Source: Corynebacterium kroppenstedtii DSM 44385 (GTDB lineage Bacteria > Actinomycetota > Actinomycetes > Mycobacteriales > Mycobacteriaceae). From it: DNA of 64,000 nt. The notes beneath the pieces were generated by a model that did not search any database, had not been told where the DNA came from, and saw nothing but the letters and a program-made list of their open reading frames with translations. The stretch covers positions 372,001-436,000 of the forward strand of contig NC_012704.1 in the NCBI RefSeq assembly GCF_000023145.1, given 5' to 3'. A program made the position numbers and the translations under genes. Shown in pieces: positions 9,960 through 18,267 of this stretch (the stretch's first letter is position 1; each line of letters starts with the position of its first letter).

Positions 9960-10814
9960 CTATCGCCGCTGGTTGATGAGGTCCGTGAAGAAATCGACGG
10001 TCTCGACTGCTTCGTGGTCGAAGAACAGTGAGGATCCAGTATCAAGCTCAGCGATGGCGGCCATATCCTCATCGGTTAAGCTGAAATCTTCGATGTCGAA
10101 ATTCTGCTGGATACGCTCGGCATGGACGGATTTTGCCAGCCCGACGATGTCCCGCTGGTAGAGCCACCGGAGCACAACCTGGGCGACTGACTTATCGTAT
10201 TGCTTCCCGATCTCGGTGAGCACGGGGTTATCGAAAAGCCCATTGCGGCCTTCACCAAACGGGGCCCAGGCCTCGACGGTCACGCCGTGCTTCTGCAGCT
10301 CAGCGACGCGCTCGGTTTGCTGGTTGAATGGGTTGATCTCAATCTGGTTCACGACGGGGTAGGCGGAGTTGAAAGACCCCAAGTCGTGCACGCGCGACGG
10401 GGTGAAGTTCGATACACCGATGGAGCGGATCAGGCCCTCTTTCTGGGCGCGTTCGAGACCCCTCCAGGCGCCATAAACATCGTTAAAGGGCTGGTGGAGC
10501 AGCATGAGGTCAACGTAATCGGTACCTAGTTTGTCCAGTGAGACCTTCACGCTGTTGTAGGTCGCATCTTCGCCGTAACGGTCAAGCCACACCTTGGTGG
10601 TCAGGAAGAGCTGGTCACGATCAATGCCGCTTCGACGGATACCTTCGCCGACGGCTTCCTCGTTGAAGTAGGCCTGGGCGGTATCAATGTGACGGTAACC
10701 GGCTTCGATGGCGTGGGTGACTGCGTCGGCCGTTTGGTCGGCGGGAATCTGGTATACGCCGAATCCCTGAACGGGGATTGTGCGGCCGTCGGACATAGTC
10801 AGTGGTTTCAGCAT
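9960..10814 (-). CDS. Aldo/keto reductase, 2,5-diketo-D-gluconate reductase-like
   Basis: NADPH-dependent reductase of the AKR superfamily, 284 aa. The complete catalytic tetrad is visible: D44 and Y49 (HIDTAQAYFNEEAVG), K74 (LTTKVW) and H107 (DLMLLHQPF). The signatures IGVSNFTPSRV and QIEINPFNQQ are also present. AAAGGAG precedes the ATG. It is the first gene of a two-gene unit with a MerR regulator, suggesting induction by a reactive carbonyl or similar stress; this is inference. The island of methyltransferase, helicase and nuclease genes begins just upstream of it. Confidence 0.92.
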   Translation of the reverse strand: MLKPLTMSDGRTIPVQGFGVYQIPADQTADAVTHAIEAGYRHIDTAQAYFNEEAVGEGIRRSGIDRDQLFLTTKVWLDRYGEDATYNSVKVSLDKLGTDYVDLMLLHQPFNDVYGAWRGLERAQKEGLIRSIGVSNFTPSRVHDLGSFNSAYPVVNQIEINPFNQQTERVAELQKHGVTVEAWAPFGEGRNGLFDNPVLTEIGKQYDKSVAQVVLRWLYQRDIVGLAKSVHAERIQQNFDIEDFSLTDEDMAAIAELDTGSSLFFDHEAVETVDFFTDLINQRR

Positions 10815-10961
10815 GATGTACTCCTTTGAGATTGACTACGCCCAATTCAACAACTTGAGAGTGACTCCCAAGCAAATCTGGGTGTGCATCGGCGGACTGA
10901 CTGGCTGGAGCTGTGAGCACCGCGTGACACAGTGGTCAGGCCCCTGGAGAGCGCTTTTCTT

Positions 10962-12119
10962 TTAGCTAAAGAGCTCTCCTATGACTTTGTCGATCGAGTC
11001 TAGAGGAGCTACAAACCACTCGGTGACATGAGTAGCCTTAGTTGAACTGTCTAAGGAATTAGGGTCTTGAGCAGTAATTTCCAATCGGGCGTGGGAGAAC
11101 GCTCGATGGATCGCGGCCTCGACGGCTGACGCCTTGACGTTATACAGCTTGTAGGTCGCGGCTATCTCGACAGGCGCGAATAGATAGGTAGCTGATTTTT
11201 CTGCGCCTCGAATGCGGCCTTCGACAGTGCCAGTAGTGAAACCGATCTTGTACAGGTCCTTGATCTGTTTGATGTCAGGATCATCGCTCAAGGATCGCAG
11301 GACATAGATATACCCAGAGGCGATCTCTTCGCCATCGATTTCTGAGGTTTGGATAGGTGTCGTCCGGGCAAGTACTTTTCCATCCTCCTCGTAAAGGCGA
11401 ATCGCGAAGGACTGTACATACATGGCGCTCTCGGTTCCGTTTTCAAAAATCAGCCGCAAGCGAGCTTTGGGCTTGCCGCCAGAATCGAGTGGCGCATTGG
11501 GCTCGGGGTCGTGAACTTCCGCTACGAATACGAGAGAACCTTTGAGCAGATAGAACTTGCCCTCGGTGATAGACGTTTCGCCGGAGAACTCTGCGAGTGC
11601 AGCGGTGCCGTTGCGCAATTCTTCGTGCTTTTTCTTGAAAAAGTCACGGAATTGGTCAAAGTCCTTCGCTTTTTTACGCTTGGCTACAGAGTCGGCACTC
11701 TTACGCGTCGCCTTCGGAAGGACACTGACATCGTAGAGGTCAGATTCTTTCTCTCCATCAGACAGGATGTTGCCGAGTACATCATCGCCGAACTCTGGGT
11801 CTTCCAGGAGGGCATCGACGGAGTCCGGTACCTCAGGAGGATCTAGCAGTCCTACATCATCGAGGTGGGCGAGGGCTGCTCGTTTCTTGTCGTCGGCACG
11901 AATACCAACAAGGCGAGCCCCGAGCTTCCGCTCTGCAATGTTAAGAGTATCCGGTGACGGTTCGCGACCGTTCTGGTCGTAGAACTCGAGTACTTCTATA
12001 AAAGCCCGCTCAAGACGATCATCGCTGGTGAGTTTGCGTGGCTTGGCTGGCTCATCGAAGAGTCCCTCTGTGTCGTTTTCCAGTAATTCTAAGAGCTCGG
12101 GAGAAAACTCTTCTGACAT
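10962..12119 (-). CDS. GIY-YIG (T5orf172/MUG113-type) nuclease subunit
   Basis: Putative nuclease of the methyltransferase/helicase operon. The 385-aa protein has a C-terminal GIY-YIG-like domain of the T5orf172 type at about residues 269-345: GYIYVL (the GIY strand), LYKIGFT (the YIG strand, here KIG), arginines in VEGRIRGAE and the likely catalytic glutamate E333 in AVEAAIHRAF. Residues 1-180 are mostly helical and charged, perhaps a protein-interaction or DNA-binding arm; a beta-rich middle (about 185-260) follows. Its ATG directly abuts the helicase stop (TAG then ATG, zero spacing), so translation is coupled. The family is known in phage and restriction settings; cleavage by this protein is inference. 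Confidence 0.8.
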   Translation of the reverse strand: MSEEFSPELLELLENDTEGLFDEPAKPRKLTSDDRLERAFIEVLEFYDQNGREPSPDTLNIAERKLGARLVGIRADDKKRAALAHLDDVGLLDPPEVPDSVDALLEDPEFGDDVLGNILSDGEKESDLYDVSVLPKATRKSADSVAKRKKAKDFDQFRDFFKKKHEELRNGTAALAEFSGETSITEGKFYLLKGSLVFVAEVHDPEPNAPLDSGGKPKARLRLIFENGTESAMYVQSFAIRLYEEDGKVLARTTPIQTSEIDGEEIASGYIYVLRSLSDDPDIKQIKDLYKIGFTTGTVEGRIRGAEKSATYLFAPVEIAATYKLYNVKASAVEAAIHRAFSHARLEITAQDPNSLDSSTKATHVTEWFVAPLDSIDKVIGELFS

Positions 12120-14132
12120 CTATGCTTCACCCCTCTGGGGCTCCTGCTCGCTTTCCGTGTTCTGTTTAGTAGAATTTAGTTGCCGCTTCTTTGCTTGCAG
12201 CCACAGCAGAATCTCGCCTAGCCGCTTTTCCTGCGGACTGTCAGAGCGTGAGTCGGGCCTGCGCTTGTGCATTTCCACGAACGCCTTAATCTTCGGCGCC
12301 ATTTGTAGCGCCTCAGCTTCTGTCACTTCGACCTTAGAAGCCGTGATCGCATCCTGGATCGTTCGCAATACTGAGGTGTCCACGTTTTTGCTCATGATCT
12401 CAAACGCTTTTTGGAACGGGTTGATGGAATCAATGAGGTTGATATTGATTTCCTCGATATCCACAAACTTGTCCGCCATGCGAATAAAACGATCATCGCC
12501 CACTTCTCGGACTTCGCCGTTCTTAATCACGGAGTCCACCACTACTTGCTGGCGGACTTCTTCGACTTCTTTCTCGGTGAGATCCGGATAGCGTTCCCGG
12601 ATGATCCTCGGAATCAGGACCTTGTTAGTGGTCTCCGGTTCCATTCCACCGGCGGCAGCTTTAGCGAATGTGACGTCCTGCAGAATTGTGGCCTTAAGAT
12701 CGCTCAAGTCTGTGTCCACGATTTGCTTGACGCGCGCTGTAGAGGGCTCCTGGAAACCCTGGATCTTGACTACACCTTTGTCAGTCTCGTTGTTGGAATC
12801 ATCAGTCTTCTTTGCTTTGAAGGTGAAATTCGGAGCGAGAACTTGCTCCATCAGCAGCGATGCGGTGATGGCCTTGAGCATATTGTTCACTGCAAGGGTG
12901 ACATCGCCCGTATCCGCGTCCGGCTGGGCGACCAGGTTAGTGAATTGTGCGTGCGATTTTCCTTCGCAATCTCGAGTAACCCGCCCGATAATCTGAATGA
13001 TTTCCGTCAGGGAAGCGCGGTAGCCGATGGTCAGGGCATGCTCAGCATAAGGCCAGTCGAAGCCTTCTTTTGCCATGCCGAGAGCAATGATGATGTCTAC
13101 TGCATCTCTGTCTTTAGATGCCACAGTGGAGAGGTAGTGAAGCACCTCTGCGCGCTGCTTTTGGTCTGTGTCATCCACGAGATCTGCTACGCGGATGAGT
13201 TTGCCGTTGTCTCGGCGGCGTACAACGTGTATTCCGTGCTCATCGGTTTCGACCACCTTACCGATGGCATCTATTATCCTGCCGACCTCTTCATATTTGT
13301 CTTTAGTAGAATCGCCAGAGTTTACCGACGGGATATGAATGATCGTTTTGAGGTCAAGATCGAGAGCTTCGCCGATGCTATCGGTGTATCGACCTTGGTA
13401 AAAGTGGTGCCCGATGCCAAGCGAGTGCAAGTAACGGTATCCGTTGAGCTGGTCATAGTAGTTGAAGGTAACAGGCGTGAATTTGGCTTCATCTTCTGCG
13501 GTGAGTACGGGCACGCTGTCGCCACGGAAATAGGAGCCGGTCATTGCGATTACATGGACATCGGATTTGGCCATGACATCGCGGAGAACTCCGCCAAGGC
13601 GATTGTTATCCAAATCGGCCGAGACGTGGTGGAATTCATCGATCGCTAGCACACAGCCATTGAAATCCTCGGGGGAGAGTGCATCGAAGGCATAGCGCAG
13701 GGTGGCATGGGTACAAACGAGTATGGCATCTTTGTTTGCCATAAAACGCCTAAAGGATTCCACCATGGAGGCCGTGGATCCGGGTCTGCATAGGTTGTTT
13801 TCCGGTTTGACGGTCCAGTTGGCGAAGAACCCGTTAGTCTGCAGGTCAGTATCTCCGAAGGATCCGCCGATGGATCGCTCGGGGACTGCGACGATGACTT
13901 TCCTGCGCCCCTGGTTGAAGAGCTTATCGAGTGCGACGAACATGAGTGCGCGTGATTTACCGGAGGCCGGTGGGGCTTTGATCAGCAGGTACTGGGCACC
14001 GCGCGCTTCCCACACACGTGCCTGCATTTCCCGCATGCCGAGTTCATTCGTAGCTACGGACTTCCCTGATTGCTGGTAGGTCACATCCACGATGTTCATG
14101 GCGTTGATGTCAGGCTTCGACTGTTCACTCAT
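12120..14132 (-). CDS. SF2 DEAD/DEAH-box helicase of a restriction-like operon
   Basis: ATP-dependent DNA helicase or translocase, 670 aa. Walker A is APPASGKS (residues 53-60), the DEAH-like box is DEFH (165-168), motif III is MTGSYF, motif V lies near GMAKEGFDWP (352-361) and motif VI is QIIGRVTRD (380-388). This resembles the helicase subunits of type III or type I restriction systems and of ResIII-family proteins. The C-terminal 250 residues match nothing I recognise. Its ATG overlaps the methyltransferase stop by 8 nt and its stop abuts the nuclease ATG, so the three are made together. No nuclease motif is seen in this chain. Confidence 0.88.
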   Translation of the reverse strand: MSEQSKPDINAMNIVDVTYQQSGKSVATNELGMREMQARVWEARGAQYLLIKAPPASGKSRALMFVALDKLFNQGRRKVIVAVPERSIGGSFGDTDLQTNGFFANWTVKPENNLCRPGSTASMVESFRRFMANKDAILVCTHATLRYAFDALSPEDFNGCVLAIDEFHHVSADLDNNRLGGVLRDVMAKSDVHVIAMTGSYFRGDSVPVLTAEDEAKFTPVTFNYYDQLNGYRYLHSLGIGHHFYQGRYTDSIGEALDLDLKTIIHIPSVNSGDSTKDKYEEVGRIIDAIGKVVETDEHGIHVVRRRDNGKLIRVADLVDDTDQKQRAEVLHYLSTVASKDRDAVDIIIALGMAKEGFDWPYAEHALTIGYRASLTEIIQIIGRVTRDCEGKSHAQFTNLVAQPDADTGDVTLAVNNMLKAITASLLMEQVLAPNFTFKAKKTDDSNNETDKGVVKIQGFQEPSTARVKQIVDTDLSDLKATILQDVTFAKAAAGGMEPETTNKVLIPRIIRERYPDLTEKEVEEVRQQVVVDSVIKNGEVREVGDDRFIRMADKFVDIEEININLIDSINPFQKAFEIMSKNVDTSVLRTIQDAITASKVEVTEAEALQMAPKIKAFVEMHKRRPDSRSDSPQEKRLGEILLWLQAKKRQLNSTKQNTESEQEPQRGEA

Positions 14133-16956
14133 TGTGTTGCCTCTTTCTTGGTTTCCGACGCCGCCGCGTAGTGGTTTTAGCTGCTTTCTTGGCTGCCTTT
14201 TTGGCTTCGATAGCTTCTGCTTCTTCTGTGGTCATCTTTTCGTATAGCTTGAATAATGCGGCAAGGCGTTCTTCATCGGACTCGAACCCTGATTTGCGGT
14301 AGATGCTATCCACGAGCGCGTCATTCTCCGCGTGGGCCTGGCGTAGCAGGTCCGGCATCGTGTCTGGGTCATACAGCTCGGCAAGTGTGAGTTCGCAGAA
14401 GTACTCTCGCACGTCCAGGATCCTCAGTGCCGTTCGCGTGAGCTTTTCTTTCATCGGGCCCGTGAGGTGCGGGACGGGGAAGTTGTTGTAGACGATGGTG
14501 TTGGAATAGCGGTAGTCCGTCTTCATCTTCCCGCCAACGGCGCCTAGCCAGACCATGTGGATCTTGGAGGTGAGCAGGGCGAAGAGCCACGGTTCGGCGT
14601 TGTAGGTAGCGAAGGCCAGGTTCGAAATGACGGTATCGGGTCCAAGAAAACCAATCGGGACGTATTCGCGCCGTTCAGATGAGACGCTGGGCACGATGAT
14701 CGAGTCCGTGGGCTTGTAGGCGCGTTGTCGGAAGCGATTCGGGTAAGCAGCATATTCTCGTGTAGACGCTGCCTTGCTCTCAGAACGGAAACGTGCGACG
14801 GTATCTAAACGGTCAGCGACCTCAGGTATCAAAGAAGCTGCTTCTACGTCTTGATCCTCAATCCATAGGCAATATCGATCATTTCCTCGGATATAATCAG
14901 CCGCCCCAATATATTTCTTCAAGAATCTCTGAGTCTCTGGGAAAGCTTGAACTAGTGCGTTGTATTCCGTTTGGTCCAAGTTTAGATGACCGCCATCAGT
15001 TGGCTGGGAACCACGAACCATTGGGGGAAAACCTGATAGTGGTTTGGGCCTTCTCTTCAAACTAACAATTGGTCCGGGGGTCAAATAGCCATTAATCTCG
15101 GCGACTTCGTTTCGAACGGAATTACTGAAGAGATACTTTGGTGACTTGCTGGATTTGCGCAACGAAATTACGGCCACGGTAACCCCGGCGTTGCCTTTTG
15201 CGTTGTTTGACCATTTGAACGATGTGTAGGCGTAACCGATTTCTAATCCCATGTTGAAGATCGTGGGGAAGAGCAGTGCGACGTGGTCGCCTTGAGACAC
15301 GCTATTTGTAGTAATGAACGCGAGCTGTGCTCGGGATTCTTGAATGTAATCAGAGCCTTTGATGAACCAAGCGGAGATGTAGTCCTGGTTTGTGGAGAAC
15401 TTCCTTCCTGCGTACGTGGCAGCTAGGTCTTCCTTCTGTTCCTTGGTCTGCATGCTTGACCCGAGATAGGGCGGGTTACTGATGAGATAGACCTCGTCCT
15501 CAGTCTGGTGGGGACAGACTTCCTGCCAATCGATGCGGCAGGCGTTCGCGCAGGTGATCTGCCCCATGCTGCGCAGCGGAATCATTGGTAGCTGGAAGCC
15601 GAACTTGTCTAGATACTCCTGGTTCATCTGATGTTTGGCGATCCACAGTGCCAGAATGGCCACCTCGGTCGCGAAATCGTCAATCTCAATCCCGTAAAAA
15701 TGATCGATTTTTACTACAGAATCAGAGAACAGGGTCTGGTGTTTAGGACTGAGATACGCAAGTCGGTCCAGGATGGCGTGTTCCAGACGTCGTAGCTCCT
15801 TGTAGGCGATGACAAGGAAGTTTCCCGATCCACAGGCCGGGTCAAAAATCTTGATGTCTGCGATGCGGCTTAGTAATTTCTCAAGTCTGGGTACTGAGTT
15901 GTAGGCACTGTCGAACTGTTCCTTGAGATCATCGAGAAACAGAGGTTCGATCGTCTTCAAAATATTAGGCACTGATGTGTAGTGTTGTCCCAATTCGGAG
16001 CGTGATCCCGTTTGCACCACGGCCTGGAACATGGAACCGAAGATGTCTGGATTGACATCTTTCCAGATCAGGCGGCCCAGCTCGATGAGGAGGTCTCGGG
16101 ATTTTCTATCAAAGTTTGGAACTTGGTAAGGAGCATCTGCAGAAAAAAGGTGGCCATTGACGTAGGGGAAAACTTGAAGATGTTCAGCAAGTTCTGATTT
16201 ATCAGCCATGTCTAATGCCGCGAAAATATCTGTGATGACACGAGCTACATCAGATCCATCTTCATGCGTGTAGGACGCAATGGCCTTGGTAAATGCTCCT
16301 TTGGGGAAGAGATCCGTGTCTTCCGCGAAGTAGCAGAAGAGCAACCGAGTAAAGAAAATATTGAGCCCATGACGATCGGCATCCGTGGCCAGCGAAACAG
16401 CATTGTTGCCTACCAACGCATCGAAGAGCTTGCCCATTTTTTCTGCAGCTTTAGTGTCTGCATGCTTTTCAGCGGCGAACTGGGCTTTTTCCATTCCTGC
16501 CCACGGAAGGAAGAAGGTATAGTGCTTATCAATCTGCGCGATTGGGAAGATTCTGTTCTCGTTAGTCTTTGTATCTACAGCTGCTAACCATTGGTTGTCA
16601 GAGACGATGACGAAGCGGGTAGTGAACCGGACGACGCGCTCATGTTGACGGAGCTCCTGGACCGCTTTCAGGAGGCGAGTTTCTCTCTCAGCGGGGGAAA
16701 GCTGTTTGGTTGACCGGTTGGCATCTGTGGCGTCACTGGTATCGGCAATGTTGCGGTAGTACACGACATTCTTCTGTGCGTATTCCTGCGAGGGATCCTC
16801 GGCTACGTTGATAGAGCCGTTGCGGAGCCGGGTGATGCTGCTATTAGAGCGGCCATATGCCGAAAGAAGTTCGAAGAGCAGCTCATCATCGTACTCTTCG
16901 CGTCCAGCGAGAGCTTTGACTCGTTCTTCGATTGTTTTGATGTTGAGCAGGGGCAC
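14125..16956 (-). CDS. MmeI-like class I N6-adenine DNA methyltransferase
   Basis: SAM-dependent DNA adenine methyltransferase of 943 aa. SAM-binding motif I is FDPACGSGNF (371-380) followed by ELRRLE, and catalytic motif IV is NPPYLG (494-499), as in MmeI/type IIL enzymes. The segment around FFLPWAGMEKAQF and ADTKAAEKMGKLFDAL (about 148-181) matches the helical region before the methylase domain in that family. The C-terminal part (about 640-860) would be the target-recognition domain. No PD-(D/E)xK nuclease motif is visible in the first 110 residues, where MmeI has its nuclease. The GTG start at 16956 is supported by AGAAGG 8 nt upstream. First gene of the operon; its target sequence cannot be predicted. 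Confidence 0.88.
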   Translation of the reverse strand: MPLLNIKTIEERVKALAGREEYDDELLFELLSAYGRSNSSITRLRNGSINVAEDPSQEYAQKNVVYYRNIADTSDATDANRSTKQLSPAERETRLLKAVQELRQHERVVRFTTRFVIVSDNQWLAAVDTKTNENRIFPIAQIDKHYTFFLPWAGMEKAQFAAEKHADTKAAEKMGKLFDALVGNNAVSLATDADRHGLNIFFTRLLFCYFAEDTDLFPKGAFTKAIASYTHEDGSDVARVITDIFAALDMADKSELAEHLQVFPYVNGHLFSADAPYQVPNFDRKSRDLLIELGRLIWKDVNPDIFGSMFQAVVQTGSRSELGQHYTSVPNILKTIEPLFLDDLKEQFDSAYNSVPRLEKLLSRIADIKIFDPACGSGNFLVIAYKELRRLEHAILDRLAYLSPKHQTLFSDSVVKIDHFYGIEIDDFATEVAILALWIAKHQMNQEYLDKFGFQLPMIPLRSMGQITCANACRIDWQEVCPHQTEDEVYLISNPPYLGSSMQTKEQKEDLAATYAGRKFSTNQDYISAWFIKGSDYIQESRAQLAFITTNSVSQGDHVALLFPTIFNMGLEIGYAYTSFKWSNNAKGNAGVTVAVISLRKSSKSPKYLFSNSVRNEVAEINGYLTPGPIVSLKRRPKPLSGFPPMVRGSQPTDGGHLNLDQTEYNALVQAFPETQRFLKKYIGAADYIRGNDRYCLWIEDQDVEAASLIPEVADRLDTVARFRSESKAASTREYAAYPNRFRQRAYKPTDSIIVPSVSSERREYVPIGFLGPDTVISNLAFATYNAEPWLFALLTSKIHMVWLGAVGGKMKTDYRYSNTIVYNNFPVPHLTGPMKEKLTRTALRILDVREYFCELTLAELYDPDTMPDLLRQAHAENDALVDSIYRKSGFESDEERLAALFKLYEKMTTEEAEAIEAKKAAKKAAKTTTRRRRKPRKRQHNE

Positions 16957-17126
16957 GGGTAGAGCCTTCTAAATGTCACGGCGGGAGTTACGTGCTACCA
17001 GTTTATCGGACCGCACTGGCCTTGAGAATGGTCTCCTCACAATATGGGTGTGCTTTCAGACTGTCATTTCTGAGTCACCCCAGGCGTGGGAATGCTTTTT
17101 CGCTCAGTTTTACTCGTGCATAGACT

Positions 17127-17142
17127 CACAAACTCCCACTGA
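17127..17142 (+). repeat. Short partial copy of the island repeat
   Basis: Reads CACAAACTCCCACTGA. It matches the left part of the two longer copies, sharing CACAA-N2-C-N-CACTGA (14 of 17 bases when the next base is included). It is the copy closest to the methyltransferase start, about 170 nt upstream. Could be a third protein-binding site or an older remnant. Confidence 0.5.
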
Positions 17143-17280
17143 AACTTGTACAAAGTTAAACTCAGATTGAAAAAGTGGTGCTTTGCCAATTGTGTGATAG
17201 TTTTGAAGATTGGCAATTATAAAGTGCCAGTTCAGGTCGCGTTTAAAGTATAAGTATTCTTACTTTGTAGGTGCGATTCA

Positions 17281-17358
17281 GTCACAAAGCCTCACTGAAC
17301 GTCACTGAAGATCACAACTCACGCCAAGTATGCAAAGTTTTAATACTTAGTTCGAGGT
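17281..17358 (+). repeat. 78-nt island repeat, copy upstream of the methyltransferase operon
   Basis: Aligns without gaps to 19761-19838 at 58 of 78 positions by hand count (about 74%). It contains CTCACTGAAC followed by GTCACTGAAG, that is CACTGA repeated at a 10-nt period, then a shared TATGCAAA box and a shared ACTTA-N2-TCGA stretch. It lies about 325 nt upstream of the methyltransferase start. The helical period suggests a protein-binding array, but this is inference. Confidence 0.65.
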
Positions 17359-17561
17359 GTGCGGTCTGGACTGCCTATCGGAGAACACCGCCGTATGATG
17401 AGGACACAACGAGTTCGAACGTATCAGCACTGCCTTCTGTCGTATTACCCTCTAAAATTCGCGCGATGGCGATCTTTTTCAACGTAGTAAGCCGTTACGG
17501 CAAGCGTGTCTACAGTGCGTTGGAGTAGAGCTTCCTCTCAATAGTTGCCCCATCCGTATGG

Positions 17562-18253
17562 GGCTATGCAATCCGCGCAGCTGCACCCGGCAAACGCTCC
17601 ACCTCACGTCACGAGTTTTCTCGGGAAAACTCGTTGTGGCCAGTGTCGGGCCTGGTACAGATCTGAAACCCGGTATGCTGAAACCAAGTAGGAAAACATC
17701 TCTGGAAGTACAACCACAAATATGATGCCGACGTCCCCTTGTGAGACTCCGCACCTCAGCGATGCGCAAATCGCCGAAGCTTTCATGGACGCGGTTCACA
17801 TGCTCCCGACTGAGTCCACGAGTACAGACAAGATCGTTGAGAAGCTGTTCTCGCTGAGCTAGGCACCGCCGAACGTCGCTTCGAGACTAAGTAAGTTTTC
17901 GTGTGTGACCGGTGATGCCGAATCCATCGAGGCTCCTATTACTCGCAATGCTCGGAGTGGCTCGAGACCAAAGCGACTACCAGCGGTAATTCGAAAACTC
18001 ATTGCCAAACATGTCAGTCTGCTCTCCGAACACTCCAAACTTCTTGACCAGGTCAGTGACTTGGAGAACCGGCAGTTCACCTTCCTTCACAACAAAGAAG
18101 AAGTCTCCGCACTCGCCCCCTGCCAGCATTGAGTTCATCCCATACCTCGAGCACATGTTCATCGACCATGGAGAGGCCGGCAAAGATGGAAAGCTGACCT
18201 TCACATTCTGAGATGGAAGCACGCTCAACACCCGGAGGTCTGCAGGCTACTGA
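17562..18253 (+). pseudogene. Decayed large serine recombinase (C-terminal part only)
   Basis: Remnant of the C-terminal third of a large serine recombinase. Fragments in shifting frames read in family order: APGKRSTSRHEFS (frame from 17562), CGQCRAWYRSETRYAETK (17635, the zinc-ribbon cysteine pair), WKYNHKYDADVP (17703), CETPHLSDAQIAEAFMDAV (in the frame of 17722), then DQVSDLENRQ-like coiled coil and finally DGKLTFTF, stop, DGSTLNTRRSAGY. The last stop (TGA at 18209-18211) sits where the family normally has Arg. At least three frameshifts and one nonsense change are present, and the N-terminal catalytic domain is gone. It marks this segment as formerly mobile. It ends 14 nt before the stop of the convergent AlbA_2 gene. 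Confidence 0.75.
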
Positions 18254-18267
18254 GGAGTCTAATGAAG

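Larger units (their letters stand above)
16957..17561. other. AT-rich intergenic region upstream of the methyltransferase operon
   Basis: About 600 bases without a supportable gene. It is richer in A and T than the flanking core genome and must hold the promoter of the minus-strand methyltransferase operon. It contains one short (17127-17142) and one long (17281-17358) copy of the repeat described separately. Short open frames here look random. The plus-strand stretch from 17562 is the start of a recombinase remnant. Confidence 0.6.

Noticed and set aside
10815..10961. Left-end attachment site of the island matching its right end
   Set aside because: Only weak resemblance (TGGGTGTGC) to sequence near 17043 was seen; no convincing direct repeat flanks the island.
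17271..17528. Plus-strand frame of 85 codons before the recombinase remnant
   Set aside because: It runs through the repeat and has no recognisable motif; likely chance.
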